From: Rhipicephalus microplus
Taxonomy: Eukaryota > Arthropoda > Arachnida > Ixodida > Ixodidae
Direction: 5' to 3'
DNA length: 64,000 nucleotides
NCBI RefSeq assembly: GCF_043290135.1
Contig: NC_134701.1
Span: 65,417,502-65,481,501 of the forward strand
Part shown: positions 1 through 11,215 of the stretch, one piece after another
How positions within the stretch are numbered: position 1 is the stretch's first letter
How the letters are laid out: each line of letters starts with the position of its first letter
Program-made: the position numbers and the translations under genes
Notes under the pieces: generated by a model
Seen by the model: only the letters and a program-made list of their open reading frames with translations
Told to the model about the DNA's origin: nothing
The model's database searches: none

Positions 1-1640
1 ACAATCCTTTGACGACGGAATAGTCGGCTACAGTGCCGACATTAGCACTGACGTTGTGGCCGTCGAATGATACGTCGAGATCACTAGTCTGGCTGCTTGC
101 GTTGTGGTTAGGTCGCGGCATCGCATCACGGCTTCATCATCTACTTCCTTTGCTTTGAAGTGTTGTCCTAATGTCTTCAACCGGCCGCTAAATTTCTTCA
201 TGAGAGCGCCGATTGGCTTGCGCATGCTCTTAACACTCTATCGAGGCGTCGTCGGTGGAGGCGTTTTGGTAGTCTGTCACATAGCAACCGCAACCTCATT
301 GGTTGCTTGTCTTAGTTGTCTGAATTCAGGCTAGGTGGACGAGTGTGCAGCCGACCATTTTGTGAGGTGTAGTGGCCAGGCGATGGTGAGCGGTATGGCC
401 GTCTTTTCGCCACTGTGATCCGGTGAGGCAGTCTTATATGGTGTGAGATCAGTCCCCCGGCTGTGGGCGGAGCGCAATGACGCCGAAACCAAGCAGCCCC
501 ATCTTTCCCTTCTGGCGGGGATGATCGGTGTAGCCCACCTCCCCGCACCACTGCTAGCAGAGAGATTGACTGTCAAAGGCGTGACAAACGCCGGTCGTTT
601 TCGGTGCATAGTGGTGGACAACAGGGGCACGGGATGGTGATGGTGTTAGTGGTTGGCGGCGCACCTGCTGTTGTGCGGCGTTCTTATGTGGGTAAGATAT
701 AGGAACGGCGTGTTGGTCGGCCATAGCATAACTCTTCGCTTCCGGTTGAAGTTGTTGTGGTTCGGGGATTTCATCCCATTCACGAAGTTCTTTGCGAAAA
801 ATTTAGGCTATTAGTCTAGCTGAGGCTGTGGCAAAAATAAGTTGCGCAACTCCTTCCGCAGGTTTGCTCTGATTGGTTCATCTAGATTGTCGGTGCCTAG
901 TGAGTGCGCTTCAGGGTAGCATGCAGGCAAGGTTAAGCGCTTGTACTGCTTTGTCCACATCTCGAGTGATTTTGCAAGTGTTGAAGCCTTTATGAGTTAT
1001 CCGGAGACGATTTTGGGTGGGTTCCGAACAAGTCCTTTGAACAGTTCTTGTTTCACTCCTCTTGTTAGCAGCTGAGCTTTGGTCATGGAAGTTTGAATCC
1101 AGCAAAAAGTTTGGTCATCTCCACCGTAAATATGGTGACTTTCCTGTTAGGTAGTTGTACCCGTTTCTCCAGCAAAGAAGCGGCTCTTTCTTAGCGTGCG
1201 AGGCTCATGAACGTATCGAGCAGTGCGCCGTTGCAGAGATCCCAAGTTTGAAGAGCAGACTCTTGAATATGAAACCAGGTTATTGCCACTTCTTTCAGGT
1301 GGAAGACGCGATGAAACCTCTCTTCTGAGTCTCAATAATTGAAGGAGGCAACTCGGTCGTATGTCTCCAACCAGGTTTGCGGTTCTTCAAGCGATGAACA
1401 CAGGAATGGTGGGTGCTCCTCTGGCTGCTGGTGCATAACGACTGTGGCAGATGTTGGCACTGTCATTGTCATAGTTGTCGCAGTGATGGTAGTGGCCTTG
1501 GTCTTTCTGGTAGAGGCCAGATTTCTGGAAGTAGCTTTCATTGCCTCGTGCCTCGGTGATAGACTGGATAGCCCGCTGATAGAGACTGGCATCAACGTCT
1601 CCTTCATGACTGTGGCTGCGTTTACCGCTTGACGGGGGAA
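1..1640 (-). pseudogene. Decayed Ty3/gypsy gag and protease start (family 1), cut by window edge
   Basis: Read on the minus strand, overlapping frames give the order of a tick gypsy Gag. There is an N-terminal capsid-like segment with WLETYDRVASFN near 1350-1370, then AITWFHIQESALQTWDLC near 1210-1290. A GLVRNPPK-type segment follows around 1000-1030, then a broken zinc-knuckle region near 500-600 and an Arg/Ser/Pro-rich tail near 330-450. Close to the left edge the segment DVSFDGHNV is followed by VGTVADYSV, which looks like a damaged protease active site (family pattern D-T-G-A-D-Y-S-V). Many frameshifts and stops are present and no frame is open across it, so this is a fossil. Polymerase would lie beyond the window. 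The same family appears on the plus strand at 20.48-24.73 kb. Confidence 0.75.
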
Positions 1641-1778
1641 TCAGGAACATGAACGCACTGTAGTTTCACCCGATATCACGGGGTTGTGACGGCTAGTAAA
1701 GTCACTGTAATAGTGAAACTACATCGACCGTCTGTCCCGCCACACAGTGATGTAAAACTGCAGCAGAGCAGTGTTAAC

Positions 1779-2157
<379 letters not shown>

Positions 2158-2759
2158 GGCTTGCAACTTCATGTTTCCTGACAGCTTCGTTAAACAGATA
2201 TGTACCGAAAGTGGTGTGGCAGAAGATGATCACATGACAAATACAACTGGCAGGTCATAACACGAAAACAATAGCAAGCATATAATGATCCTAACAATTT
2301 ACACACCACAGCCTTATTGCCGTTGCGGCCACTTCGTCGACTTTGTACGTAGCATGTTTATTATGGCTTGACGAGAGTGCACGAATAGCATATGTAACTG
2401 GTCTGAATGCTCAAATAATCTCATGCATGGCTTCTCCACAACGACAAGATATGTGCTGGTGGTCCATGCAATTGACAAGTGGTAGAATGAAAATCATTAC
2501 TTGAAGGTCATGTACGGCATGATCGACCACGTTCATGGGGATGCTGACGGCCCATTTGTTTACTTGATACACATCAAAATTGATATTTCGTGACATGACT
2601 GTATAAAGACAAATAAAAAGTTCAGACATCAAAATAATATCACACATGTGCATACTATGTACTGCTTGGTTTACAAGCCACACTCATGGCCTCCTCGCGG
2701 CCGGTTCGCAGTCCGGGTATGCATCAGATATTACTGTGTCATGTCACTGTTTGATAGTG
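2158..2759. other. No recognisable gene
   Basis: AT-rich sequence with short frames only. A stretch at about 2300-2355 weakly resembles 4038-4095 (shared pattern ...CACTTCGTCGACTTTGTACGTAGCA-like), which suggests an old dispersed repeat. Nothing else is supported. Confidence 0.5.
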
Positions 2760-3842
2760 GCATGATGACTAAACTTTATTTTCGTATCCGGCATGTTTGT
2801 GGTCCGGGCTAGACCACACAAGGAGGTACCGTAGACTTTGTCTCTGTACAGCCTCCCTGGCCTGTTTAATAGTCTCTTTTGAACTTGAACCTTCGAGCTG
2901 AGCAGCGCAAGCCGCCACTGCTCCCGGAGGACGTGAGGAGAACTTGTTGATAAGTTCGGGCATTCCCGAGGGACGCCTTTTCTGTTACACATAGCTTACA
3001 TTTATTGTCCGGGTACAAGTGTGGGTAGCTCCTCTGGAGGTGCACAGGGTTCGGGTAGCAGTTCGTCTGTAGCTGTCGGTATTCCAATGCTTCTTGCCTA
3101 TTTAGACTCGGGTGAGTTGCGGGAAAGACGCGCCTTGCTTCTCTGTAGCGTTGCATGTAATCTGTGCAGCTTGTAAATCGGTCTTTAGTGGTACGTTGGC
3201 AGCGCCAGGGATGAATACAGAGTGGTGTGGTCGGGATGCGCGGTGGGTTAATTCTCGCGACAACTCAAGAGCCAGCTCGTTCGGATTGGATGTATCAGTT
3301 TCTGTTTGCACCGGCAACCATACGAGGTATTTGGGTTCATCTACTTTGTGTAGTTCTTGTTTATAAACGAGGACTCTGAGGGCTTGCTGTGAAATTCGCC
3401 CTTGCGTAAAATTTCTGATTGCTACTTGCGAATCACTCAGTATGAATGAGTGTTTGTTGGAGGCGATTGCCAAGGCTAAGGCTACCTCCTCAGCCTTCTC
3501 TATATTGTTTGTTCTGACAGAGCACGTACTAATACAAATGTAGGACGTGTCAATCACAACAGCGGTGTGAGCTTTTCGTTGATGGTATGGGCTAGCATCT
3601 ACAAAAAGAGATTTACTATTCGTGCTGTGTGCTTTAAGCAGTGCTTTTGCTCTGTGTTTTCTGCGGTCCGTGTTGATAACGGGGTTCACGTTTTTCGGTA
3701 TTGGGTTAGAAACGACCTCAGCTTTGATTGCATTGGGGATGTCATGTTTGGCACCATGTTGTGCATGGTACATGATTCCTAATCTACTCATTATATATCT
3801 TCCCGTTTGAGTTTTAGTGAGCCTTTCAAGCTGGCATAACAA
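2760..3842 (-). pseudogene. 5'-truncated LINE: RNase H domain and C-terminal tail
   Basis: A 246-codon open frame (3842 down to 3102) contains an RNase H fold: LFVDASPY (first Asp), KAEEVALALAIAS (Glu) and FILSDSQVAIRNF (second Asp), followed by a decayed LVWLPVQ segment where a His/Asp-containing motif is expected. Below 3156 the reading shifts into a second frame with FPATHPSLNRQEALEYRQLQTNCYPNP and then CKLC, the cysteine-containing tail typical of tick LINE ORF2 proteins with RNase H. Degraded coding continues to about 2770, where a minus-strand AATAAAG and an AT-rich end suggest the 3' terminus. Endonuclease and reverse transcriptase are absent upstream, so this is a 5'-truncated, frameshifted insertion. 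I cannot fix the clade beyond RNase H-bearing LINEs (I/R1/LOA-like). Confidence 0.75.
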
Positions 3843-4532
3843 GAAATATTTTTTAAGGGAACACCCTGTTCATCTGGTCATTTTTTTCTCTTTATGCTAT
3901 GACGAAAAAATTCTGTCTGGGGGGGGGGGCAGAAGACCACTGTTCAAACCCCTGGCCACTCACTTGCTGTATGATGACCATGAACAACAGGGGCTAATAT
4001 CAAAATATTAGCAGGCATGACATGAACGGCTTGGCTAACATGCCACACTCACAATACGCTTGCGACTATTTCGCTAGCTTCGTATGTAGCAAGATTTCTA
4101 CTGCGCATGATAGCTGTATGACAAACATGAATGACAGGTGGGGACAAAAACATGGCTTTTTTCTTAGAACCTATAATTTATGTTACTTGCACAGATACGT
4201 CATGCATTACCAATTCAGGCGTATGTCAAGCTAGCGAACTGGCCACGAGTCCACCAAGATTGTGGCATGAAAACCATGACATGCATGGCAGTGCCAGCGT
4301 CATTCACATGCCACGATGCTGGTAGACTGTAATCACGGCAACCACGATATACATGTGTAATGATTTTCTGGTTAGCGCTTGTCATTCGTGTTCGTCATAT
4401 AGTAACCCCAAACTGTACCAATTCTGATGAATAACACGTAAGCCAACCAGCTGTGAGCATGTCATGCGCGAGGAATGTAAATCGTTTTAGTCATATAATT
4501 AAGCTTTTGATTATGATGTTCCCACCTTTTAT
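3843..4532. other. No recognisable gene
   Basis: Flank of element A. It contains a G10 run near 3920 and several CATGACATG-type words. AAGCCAAC...CTGTGAGC near 4440-4460 recurs right of element A near 9826-9855, so A may sit in an older repeat. No coding evidence. Confidence 0.45.
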
Positions 4533-4536
4533 ATAT

Positions 4537-4691
4537 TGTAGTGGAGCATACGCACTAACGTGTATGCGCCTTCCAAAAAGAAGGAAAAACCCCGTGCTCT
4601 GAATGCACGAGAACCTGGGCCGCCTTTTTGCCAGACTTGTCGTACGGCCATTTTTCGTTGCGACTTCTCCGGTTCAATAAACGTCATCACA
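4537..4691 (+). repeat. Element A 5' LTR (155 bp)
   Basis: Starts TGTAGTGGAGC and ends CGTCATCACA. Contains AATAAA near 4676-4681. Matches 9605-9771 almost throughout. Short for a Ty3 LTR but coherent with the other elements here (136, 110 and 129 bp). Confidence 0.93.
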
Positions 4692-4693
4692 TT

Positions 4694-4710
4694 TGGTGGA
4701 GGCTGCTGAG
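4694..4710 (+). promoter_or_regulatory. Element A primer-binding site candidate
   Basis: TGGTGGAGGCTGCTGAG begins two bases after the LTR, where a sequence complementary to a tRNA 3' end (starting TGG) is expected. Elements B and C have TGGTGGACGTGCTGGG and TGGTGGAGCGGTGCTGGG at the same place. I could not name the tRNA. Confidence 0.6.
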
Positions 4711-4745
4711 ATCCCCAAGCAGACCTGGAGCTCCGCTCTCGCAAG

Positions 4746-6029
4746 TTGCCCGAGAGACCACTGCAAAACATGACTGACGCAGTCGCCAACCAGCCCATCC
4801 CAGCCCAGCCAGCACCACTGGCTGTCCCGTCTACCTGCCCCGGCTATACTCGCCAACGGGACCCACCAATCTTCAGCGGCAGTGGCGAGCAAGACGTCGA
4901 GGACTGGCTCTCCTTGTACGAACGCGTAAGCGCCAGTAACAAGTGGGACAACGACTCTAAGCTCGCCTACGTTATATTTTACCTGGCAGACGTAGCTAAA
5001 CTTTGGTTTACGAACCGCGAAACCGCCATCGCCAACTGGTCTTCCTTTAAGACACTCGTCACTGAAGCGTTCGGCCGACCAGAGGTCCGCAAGCTCCGCG
5101 CTGACCAGCGCCTGCGCCACCGAGCCCAGCAGCCTGGCGAGACGTTTAGTAGTTACATAGAGGACGTGCTCGACCTCTGCAAGCGTGTGAATCCATCTAT
5201 GCCCGAAGAAGAAAAAATTCGGCAGATTCTCAAGGGCATCGAGGATGGCGCATTCCAGATGTTGCTAGCGAAAAGCCCGAACACGGTGGCAATCCTCTTA
5301 AGCCTCTGCCAGAGCTTTGATGAATTGCGCCGTCAGCGTTCCATCGCCCGACAGAGTGTCCTACCGCCGGATTCGATCTCGGCCGTCACACTCACAAATG
5401 CCAACGTTTGCAAAGAAAGTCTGTCCAACCAGATCAAAGACTTCATCAGGGAGGAAGTCGCCCGACAGCTCTCCCTGCTGCCGCATAGCGACGCGCCCAC
5501 CGCAAGCCTGCCTACGACACTGCAGCAGGCCATACGCACGGAAATTTGTGATGTCCTCCCTACAGTGCAGGCACCTTACCCGTGCACTTCAGTAGCGCCT
5601 AATCTCTCAGCTGTCGGCTACGCACCACCTGCACCACCTTCACCTTTCAGCTACGCAGCTGTGGTCGCGCGGCCCCCACCGCATCCAGTCGCCTTATCAG
5701 CTCCACCTCCTCCGGCCTCGCCTCCAGTTTACAGGCCCTCACCTCGCTTTTTCCATCGATCTAATGAGTGGCGCACTCAAGACAATCGTCCTATCTGCTT
5801 CGCCTGTGGCATCGCTGGCCACATTGCACGCTTCTGCCGCCGTCGCCCCACACCTGCAAACGCATACTTCGGAACTCCTACCTACGCGCCGCAGCAGGCC
5901 ACCGCATCTGCATATGAGCAGAGGCACTCAGACTCGGATCGCCACCCATCGACTGCTCGTTTCCCATCCCCTCGTCGCCGGTCGCCATCGCCTATGCGTC
6001 GTCGACCACCTCCTGAGGAGGGAAACTAA
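4746..6029 (+). CDS. gag: Gag polyprotein of element A
   Basis: 427 codons from ATG at 4746; an in-frame ATG at 4770 is an alternative start. The capsid-like part (about residues 35-200) has [29 protein letters not shown] and the conserved [16 protein letters not shown], all typical of gypsy Gag. A Pro/Ala-rich linker follows, then one CCHC zinc knuckle [14 protein letters not shown] at residues 351-364 and an Arg/Ser/Pro-rich basic tail ending PPPEEGN. Gag assembles the cytoplasmic particle and the knuckle binds element RNA. The stop at 6027-6029 directly follows GGGAAAC, so a fraction of ribosomes should continue into pol. The frame is fully open and similar in order to the gag of B and C. 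Confidence 0.93.
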   Translation: MPERPLQNMTDAVANQPIPAQPAPLAVPSTCPGYTRQRDPPIFSGSGEQDVEDWLSLYERVSASNKWDNDSKLAYVIFYLADVAKLWFTNRETAIANWSSFKTLVTEAFGRPEVRKLRADQRLRHRAQQPGETFSSYIEDVLDLCKRVNPSMPEEEKIRQILKGIEDGAFQMLLAKSPNTVAILLSLCQSFDELRRQRSIARQSVLPPDSISAVTLTNANVCKESLSNQIKDFIREEVARQLSLLPHSDAPTASLPTTLQQAIRTEICDVLPTVQAPYPCTSVAPNLSAVGYAPPAPPSPFSYAAVVARPPPHPVALSAPPPPASPPVYRPSPRFFHRSNEWRTQDNRPICFACGIAGHIARFCRRRPTPANAYFGTPTYAPQQATASAYEQRHSDSDRHPSTARFPSPRRRSPSPMRRRPPPEEGN

Positions 6030-9000
6030 TCAGTGCAGTTCCGGAGGCAAGAACTGCAACTTGTGCGCAATTCCCAAGGCCTCCGTTTTCGCCGAAAAAT
6101 GTTGTTGATGTCGATGTTGAGGGAGTCGCCACATTAGCGTTAATTGATACCGGGGCCGCCGTTTCTGTGATGGACGTCAAATTTTGTCGGAAACTGAAGA
6201 AAGTGACCACATCTCTCTGTGGCATGGTGCTGTCCACGGCTAGCGCGCAACGCATTCATCCCTCGGCTCTGTGTACGGCGCGCGTCGTCATCCAAGATGT
6301 TTTGTACGTCGTACAGTTTTTTGTTCTGCCATCTTGCTCTCATGACCTTATCCTCGGTTGGGATTTCTTATCAGGTCATGAAGCTATCATCGATTGTTCC
6401 CGTGCCGAAGTGTCCCTTGTGCCAACATATGAATTTCCACCACCCGACCGGTCTCCTCGGCTCTGCAAACTCATCGCTGACGACGACATCACCTTGCCCC
6501 CGGAAGCTTCGGTCCCTGTAAGCCTTTCATGTGTGGCGCAACCTGACGCCACGGTGGTGTTTACGCCATCTCCTGTTTTTACTGAACGCAAGGGCATCGT
6601 TCTCCCATTTGCCGTTCTTACAATTGCATCTGGTTTAACCGTAATGCTGGTTACCAACCACTGCAACTACCCCATCAGCTTACTTCGTGGTGAAACGTTG
6701 GGATATGTGCAACCTGTCGACCATATCGATGATATTATTCTTCCCGACGAAACGCCATGTCACATTGCCGCAATAACTCATGCGTCTGAGCCATCAAGTT
6801 TGTCAGCCTTCGACAATGCTATTGACGCAGACCTTCCCCTCTCGCATCGCCGCCAACTTGTTGCTCTCCTTAACAAGTTTCGCTCTTCTTTCGACTTTCA
6901 AGAACCTGCTTTGGGCCGCACCACGACTATCACTCATACTGTTGACACCGGCTCACATTTGCCTCTGCGACAGCGTCCTTACCGCGTTTCCGCCGAAGAG
7001 CGCCGCGTCATTACGGAGCAAGTAGACGACATGCTTAAACGTGGAGTGATACAGCCTTCTCAAAGCGCTTGGTCATCACCTGTCGTTCTGGTCAAGAAAA
7101 AAGATGACACCGTTCGATTTTGCGTGGACTATCGCCGCTTAAACAAGATTACGAAGAAAGATGTCTACCCACTACCACGAATAGACGATGCTCTTGACTG
7201 TTTACAAGGCGCCGAGTACTTTACATCCTTGGATCTGCGTTCTGGGTATTGGCAGGTGCCAATGGCTGAATGTGATCGCCCTAAAACAGCCTTTGTAACG
7301 CCAGATGGTCTATATGAGTTCAAAGTGATGCCATTTGGGCTCTGCAACGCACCTGCCACATTTGAGCGCATGATCGATACCATCTTGCGTGCCCATAGGT
7401 GGAAAACTTGCTTGTGTTACCTGGACGACGTCGTAGTCTTTTCGTCTGATTTCCCGACACATCTTGTTCGCCTCCACGAGATTCTGACGTGTCTAACTTC
7501 TGCGGGCCTACAACTTAACTCCAAAAAGTGCCACTTTGCAGCACGAAAACTAACCATCTTGGGACATGTCATCACAAGAGACGGTGTTCTTCCGGATCCC
7601 GATAAGCTTCGGGCTGTCGCTGACTTCCCGTTGCCCACATCACTGAAAGCTCTAAGAAGTTTCGTCGGTCTCTGCTCGTACTTTCGTCGCTTTGTGCCCA
7701 ACTTCGCGTCCATCATCGCACCTCTAACAAGTATGCTCTCCAACAGCAAAGGTATATCTGCATGGTCACCTGCATGTGACGACGCATTTCGCCAGCTGCG
7801 CCGCCTGTTGACCTCACCACCCATTCTTCGTCACTACGATCCCGCTGCTGCCACAGAAATTCACACCGATGCAAGTGGCATCGGTCTTGGTGCAGTTTTG
7901 GCACAACGGAAAGGCACCCAAGCCGAATACGTAGTCGCCTATGCAAGTCGCGCTCTCACGAAGGCTGAATTGAATTACTCCGTGACAGAGAAGGAGTGTT
8001 TGGCCATAATCTGGGCCTTGACGAAGTTTCGCCCGTACCTTTACGGCCGCCCTTTCGACGTGGTCACAGACCACCACGCTCTATGTTGGCTGTCCACATT
8101 GAAAGACCCGTCCGGACGCCTGGGACGTTGGGCACTTCGATTGCAAGAATACGACATCCGTGTAGTATATCGTTCCGGTCGCAAGCATGCAGATGCCGAT
8201 GCACTTTCGCGATCGCCTTTGACCCCAGATGTGGCTTCTCTGTCACCACTTTTTACCACCTTGTCACCAATAGACACCACTGACATGCTTTCGGAGCAGC
8301 GTAAAGATCCATACCTTGCATTGTTACTCGACTACCTTACCGATCCGTCTGCTGTCCGTTCCACGAGAGCGCTACGCCGACAAGCAGCCCACTTTTCCGT
8401 GCGAGACAGCATTCTGTACCGCCGCAACTACATGCCTGGTGGTCGGAAGTGGCTCCTTGCTGTCCCAACTCATATGCGCTCTGACATCTGCATGAATTTC
8501 CATGCAGACCCTCAAAGTGCTCACGCAGGTGTCCTGAAAACCTACGAAAGCCTGCGCCAACGATATTACTGGCGAGGAATGTATCGCTTTGTGCAGAAAT
8601 ACGTTCAGTCTTGCACCACTTGCCAACAGAACAAGACACCTCCGCGGCATCTTACTGGCATGTTACAGCCGCTCCCATGCCCGGCTCGCCCATTCGACCG
8701 CGTGGGTATCGATCTCTATGGCCCCCTCCCATATAGTCGCTCTGGAAACCGGTGGATTATTGTCGGCGTCGATCATCTGACACGCTACGCTGAGACTGCA
8801 GCTCTACCAGCAGCAACCGCCCACGAAGTTGCACTCTTCATTCTCCGCAGCTTCATTCTCCGCCATGGGGCTCCACGGGAATTACTCAGTGATAGGGGTC
8901 GAGTGTTCCTGTCGGAGGTCATCCAAACTATTCTCGCTGAATGCAACATCATCCACCGGAAATCTACCGCATACCATCCACAGACGAATGGTCTCACTGA

Positions 9001-9568
9001 ACGGTTCAACCGCACACTTGGCGACATGCTGAGGATGTACACCTCCTCCGACCACACTAACTGGGACGCTGTCTTGCCTTTTGTTACCTTCGCTTACAAC
9101 ACCGCGACGCAAGCGACTACCGGTTTTTCCCCGTTCTTTCTGTTGTACGGCCGCGAACCATCCCACCCACTCGACACCATACTCCCGTACCGCCCTGATG
9201 TATCGGAGTGCTCCCCGCTTTCGGAAGTCACCAGATACGCTGAAGACTGCCGTCAATTGGCTCGGTCTATGACAAGTGAGGCTCAAGGTCTACAAAAAGC
9301 CCGGCATGATGACGCTCATCACATAGCGCCTACGTTTCGTACTGGCTCCCTCGTGTGGCTTTGGGTGCCCCCGCACGTTCCTGGCCTGTCTTCTAAACTT
9401 CTGGCCCGGTACCATGGTCCATACCGTGTCATTGACGCAACCTCACCAGTGAATTACATCGTCGAGCCCCTAACACAATCGCCAGATTTGCGCCGTCGAG
9501 GACGCGAGACCGTACACGTCGACCGTCTCAAGCCCTACTACGACCCCCTCATTGTGCCTACTCCCTGA
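6017..9568 (+). CDS. pol: Pol polyprotein of element A (PR-RT-RH-IN), -1 frame to gag
   Basis: 1183 codons open from 6017, read after a -1 slip; no ATG is needed near the start. Protease has [13 protein letters not shown] (DTG at residue about 44). Reverse transcriptase has [32 protein letters not shown] and YLDD at about residue 468 (7418-7429). RNase H has EIHTDASG (Asp about 618), a Glu in VTEKECLA and [11 protein letters not shown]. Integrase has an HHCC zinc region (HAGVLKTYE...SCTTCQQ), then Asp 899 in GIDLYGP, Asp 959 in SDRG and Glu 995 in TERFNR, with 35 residues between the last two (DD35E). A GPY/F-type module follows (HGPYRVID, about 1134). All catalytic residues are present. The order PR-RT-RH-IN defines Ty3/gypsy. 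No chromodomain or env is visible. Confidence 0.95.
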   Translation, partial: GGKLISAVPEARTATCAQFPRPPFSPKNVVDVDVEGVATLALIDTGAAVSVMDVKFCRKLKKVTTSLCGMVLSTASAQRIHPSALCTARVVIQDVLYVVQFFVLPSCSHDLILGWDFLSGHEAIIDCSRAEVSLVPTYEFPPPDRSPRLCKLIADDDITLPPEASVPVSLSCVAQPDATVVFTPSPVFTERKGIVLPFAVLTIASGLTVMLVTNHCNYPISLLRGETLGYVQPVDHIDDIILPDETPCHIAAITHASEPSSLSAFDNAIDADLPLSHRRQLVALLNKFRSSFDFQEPALGRTTTITHTVDTGSHLPLRQRPYRVSAEERRVITEQVDDMLKRGVIQPSQSAWSSPVVLVKKKDDTVRFCVDYRRLNKITKKDVYPLPRIDDALDCLQGAEYFTSLDLRSGYWQVPMAECDRPKTAFVTPDGLYEFKVMPFGLCNAPATFERMIDTILRAHRWKTCLCYLDDVVVFSSDFPTHLVRLHEILTCLTSAGLQLNSKKCHFAARKLTILGHVITRDGVLPDPDKLRAVADFPLPTSLKALRSFVGLCSYFRRFVPNFASIIAPLTSMLSNSKGISAWSPACDDAFRQLRRLLTSPPILRHYDPAAATEIHTDASGIGLGAVLAQRKGTQAEYVVAYASRALTKAELNYSVTEKECLAIIWALTKFRPYLYGRPFDVVTDHHALCWLSTLKDPSGRLGRWALRLQEYDIRVVYRSGRKHADADALSRSPLTPDVASLSPLFTTLSPIDTTDMLSEQRKDPYLALLLDYLTDPSAVRSTRALRRQAAHFSVRDSILYRRNYMPGGRKWLLAVPTHMRSDICMNFHADPQSAHAGVLKTYESLRQRYYWRGMYRFVQKYVQSCTTCQQNKTPPRHLTGMLQPLPCPARPFDRVGIDLYGPLPYSRSGNRWIIVGVDHLTRYAETAALPAATAHEVALFILRSFILRHGAPRELLSDRGRVFLSEVIQTILAECNIIHRKSTAYHPQTNGLTERFNRTLGDMLRMYTSSDHTNWDAVLPFVTFAYNTATQATTGFSPFFLLYGREPSHPLDTILPYRPDVSECSPLSEVTRYAEDCRQLARSMTSEAQGLQKARHDDAHHIAPTFRTGSLVWLWVPPHVPGLSSKLLARYHGPYRVIDATSPVNYIVEPLTQSPDLRRRGRETVHVDRLKPYYDPLIVPTP
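6020..6026 (+). promoter_or_regulatory. -1 ribosomal frameshift slippery heptamer in element A
   Basis: G GGA AAC in the gag frame fits X XXY YYZ (GGG AAA C), followed at once by TAA. After a -1 slip, reading continues CTA ATC AGT into the PR-pol frame, which is open from 6017. A possible stem pairs CGGAGGC (6042-6048) with GCCTCCG (6079-6085); its 15-nt spacing is longer than usual, so the stimulator is uncertain. The same heptamer plus stop occurs in B (34389-34395, minus) and C (38187-38193). Confidence 0.85.
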
Positions 9569-9594
9569 GTCGCCAGGATGGCTACTCTTCAACC

Positions 9595-9604
9595 CGGGGG
9601 GTAT
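9595..9604 (+). promoter_or_regulatory. Element A polypurine tract
   Basis: CGGGGGGTAT sits directly before the 3' LTR, the expected place for the plus-strand DNA primer. Confidence 0.7.
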
Positions 9605-9771
9605 TGTAGTGGAGCATACGCATTAACGTGTATGCGCCTTCCAAAGAGAAGGAAAAAACCCCGTGCTCTGATTGCACGAGAACCTGGGCCGCCTTTTTGC
9701 CAGACTTGTCGTACGGCCATTTTTCGTTGCGACATCGTTGCGACTTCTCCGGTTCAATAAACGTCATCACA
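9605..9771 (+). repeat. Element A 3' LTR (167 bp)
   Basis: Same ends as the 5' LTR. It is 12 bp longer: one extra A in an A-run, and an 11-bp tandem duplication giving GTTGCGACATCGTTGCGAC around 9726-9744. AATAAA near 9756 can serve as poly(A) signal. Confidence 0.93.
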
Positions 9772-10904
9772 ATATGTTGATTATACAGCCACCTCACAAA
9801 AAACAGTTTCGCTAAAAATCAAATAAGCCAACAGGTCGCGAAACCACTGTGAGCTTGGCGTGTAAATACTACTGTACAATAAATGCATGCCATTATTGCA
9901 TGTTTTGACCTCTACTTCATATTGATAATACAAATATATCTCGCAAAAAAATTGGCATATGCCTCTTTAATGAAACAACCGCGAGCGTGCCGGCACATTA
10001 GCGGGCAATCGAGATGGACGTTTTATGTGGCGAAGCCCACTGAGAGCATGCGTTTGCGAGAGGAACAAACCGGATACTTTCCCCGTTCCAGTAACCTTAA
10101 GGAGATTACTGGAGTGATCAGTATCTCCAATGCGAAAAGTCTTATTTGGCCAAACTTGTTGTCGTGAAACAAAAAAACGCAAATCACAGTGAGCAACGCA
10201 CCCTGTGCAATTAATATTATCCTAGCACAGAGCATGGGTTATCCATAAACTGATCTGCGGTAAAGTGCATCGGCGTTCATGTATACGTCAATGACCACTC
10301 TAAAAATATCCCAGTGGCACGTTCATTCAAGGATGGCCTCATCTGCAACTTTTGGTTTGCATTTGCGTGCCTAAGTACACCGCATGGTCTGATAATAAGG
10401 TAGAATGCTCCCAGACATTCTTGCATGTTTGGTACAAGACGTACATGAACGCGTGAAAAAGGCATAAAAAAACATAGAAAGATATAAGTGCATGTTGCAA
10501 TATATACCTAAACTTTTACCAATGCGCTGCTGTATCACAGTCGAGGTGTCATGATTGTGGTATGGAGTGTGCGGTTGTGTTTTATGGTTCATACCTGAAG
10601 CCAGGTTTTGTAGCTGGATTACTTGTTAATTGGCTATTGTAGCAAAAAAAAACACCTTCAGCTTCCCTGGTGGCGTCAACTTCTTTATTACACCTTATAA
10701 TCAGATTAGCATACAACTGAGATAGTACGTGGAAATTCATGCTTAAAGACAGTCTATAGAAATAAGGACACTGGAGATAAGTCAGGACAACAGAAACACC
10801 GAATAAAAACTGAGAAGTTACACAACTACACAGTTACTTTATATTGTGGTCACCGGCTTATTCTTGCTCTCCAGCATATTATGTGCCAGCATCCTTATTT
10901 TATA
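9772..10904. other. No recognisable gene
   Basis: AT-rich sequence with short frames only. No repeat family recognised apart from the weak match to the left flank of element A. Confidence 0.45.
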
Positions 10905-11215
10905 AAGCAGGAATTGGTAACCTAAGGCCCGCGGGCCGTACGTGGCTCTCGAGATATCATCATGCGGCCCCGGCGAAACAACAGAGCCACCTCCTTCCTG
11001 TTGTTAATAGCTACCTGAAGTTTAAAACTTGACACGAAAGTTCTGAACTCCAATTTCATAGTACAGGCACACCAAAAACTCCTTCTAGATTGCATTACAA
11101 CCTCTGTTTCACAACTGCATCCGTATTTTAAGACGTGCGTGCAGAAAATCAAGAGACCTTGGCAGTTTTGTATATTACTGACCATTTGCTGAATTTTTCA
11201 ACCTTTCCTGCAAAG
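10905..11215 (+). mobile_element. Possible hAT transposon terminal fragment
   Basis: The start reads CAGGAATTGGTAACCTAAGG followed by CCCGCGGGCCGTACGTGGC and, shortly after, ATGCGGCCCC. This is the style of hAT subterminal sequence (CAG...GGCAACCT..GGCCCGCGGGCCG..GGCCC). The other terminus and a transposase were not found. The end is set loosely at the C9 run near 11220. Confidence 0.35.

Larger units (their letters stand above)
4537..9771 (+). mobile_element. Element A: apparently intact Ty3/gypsy LTR retrotransposon
   Basis: 5235 bp bounded by TGTAGTGG...CATCACA direct repeats and flanked on both sides by ATAT (4533-4536 and 9772-9775), read as a 4-bp target duplication. Inside, in order: primer-site-like TGGTGGAGG (4694), gag (4746-6029), a -1 slippery heptamer, pol with PR-RT-RH-IN (6017-9568) and a purine tract before the right LTR. 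There is no env-like frame after pol. LTRs differ by three substitutions plus one single-base and one 11-bp length change, so the insertion is fairly recent. No stop or frameshift was found in either frame. Autonomy is inferred from completeness, not shown. Confidence 0.93.

Noticed and set aside
4674..5120. 148-codon minus-strand frame
   Set aside because: Shadow of the element A gag, which has clear family motifs on the plus strand.
6167..6169. GTG as start of element A pol
   Set aside because: It lies just after the DTG active site; the frame is open to 6017 and the -1 slip explains expression.
9569..9604. Envelope gene after element A pol
   Set aside because: Only about 36 bases separate the pol stop from the LTR, so no env is possible.
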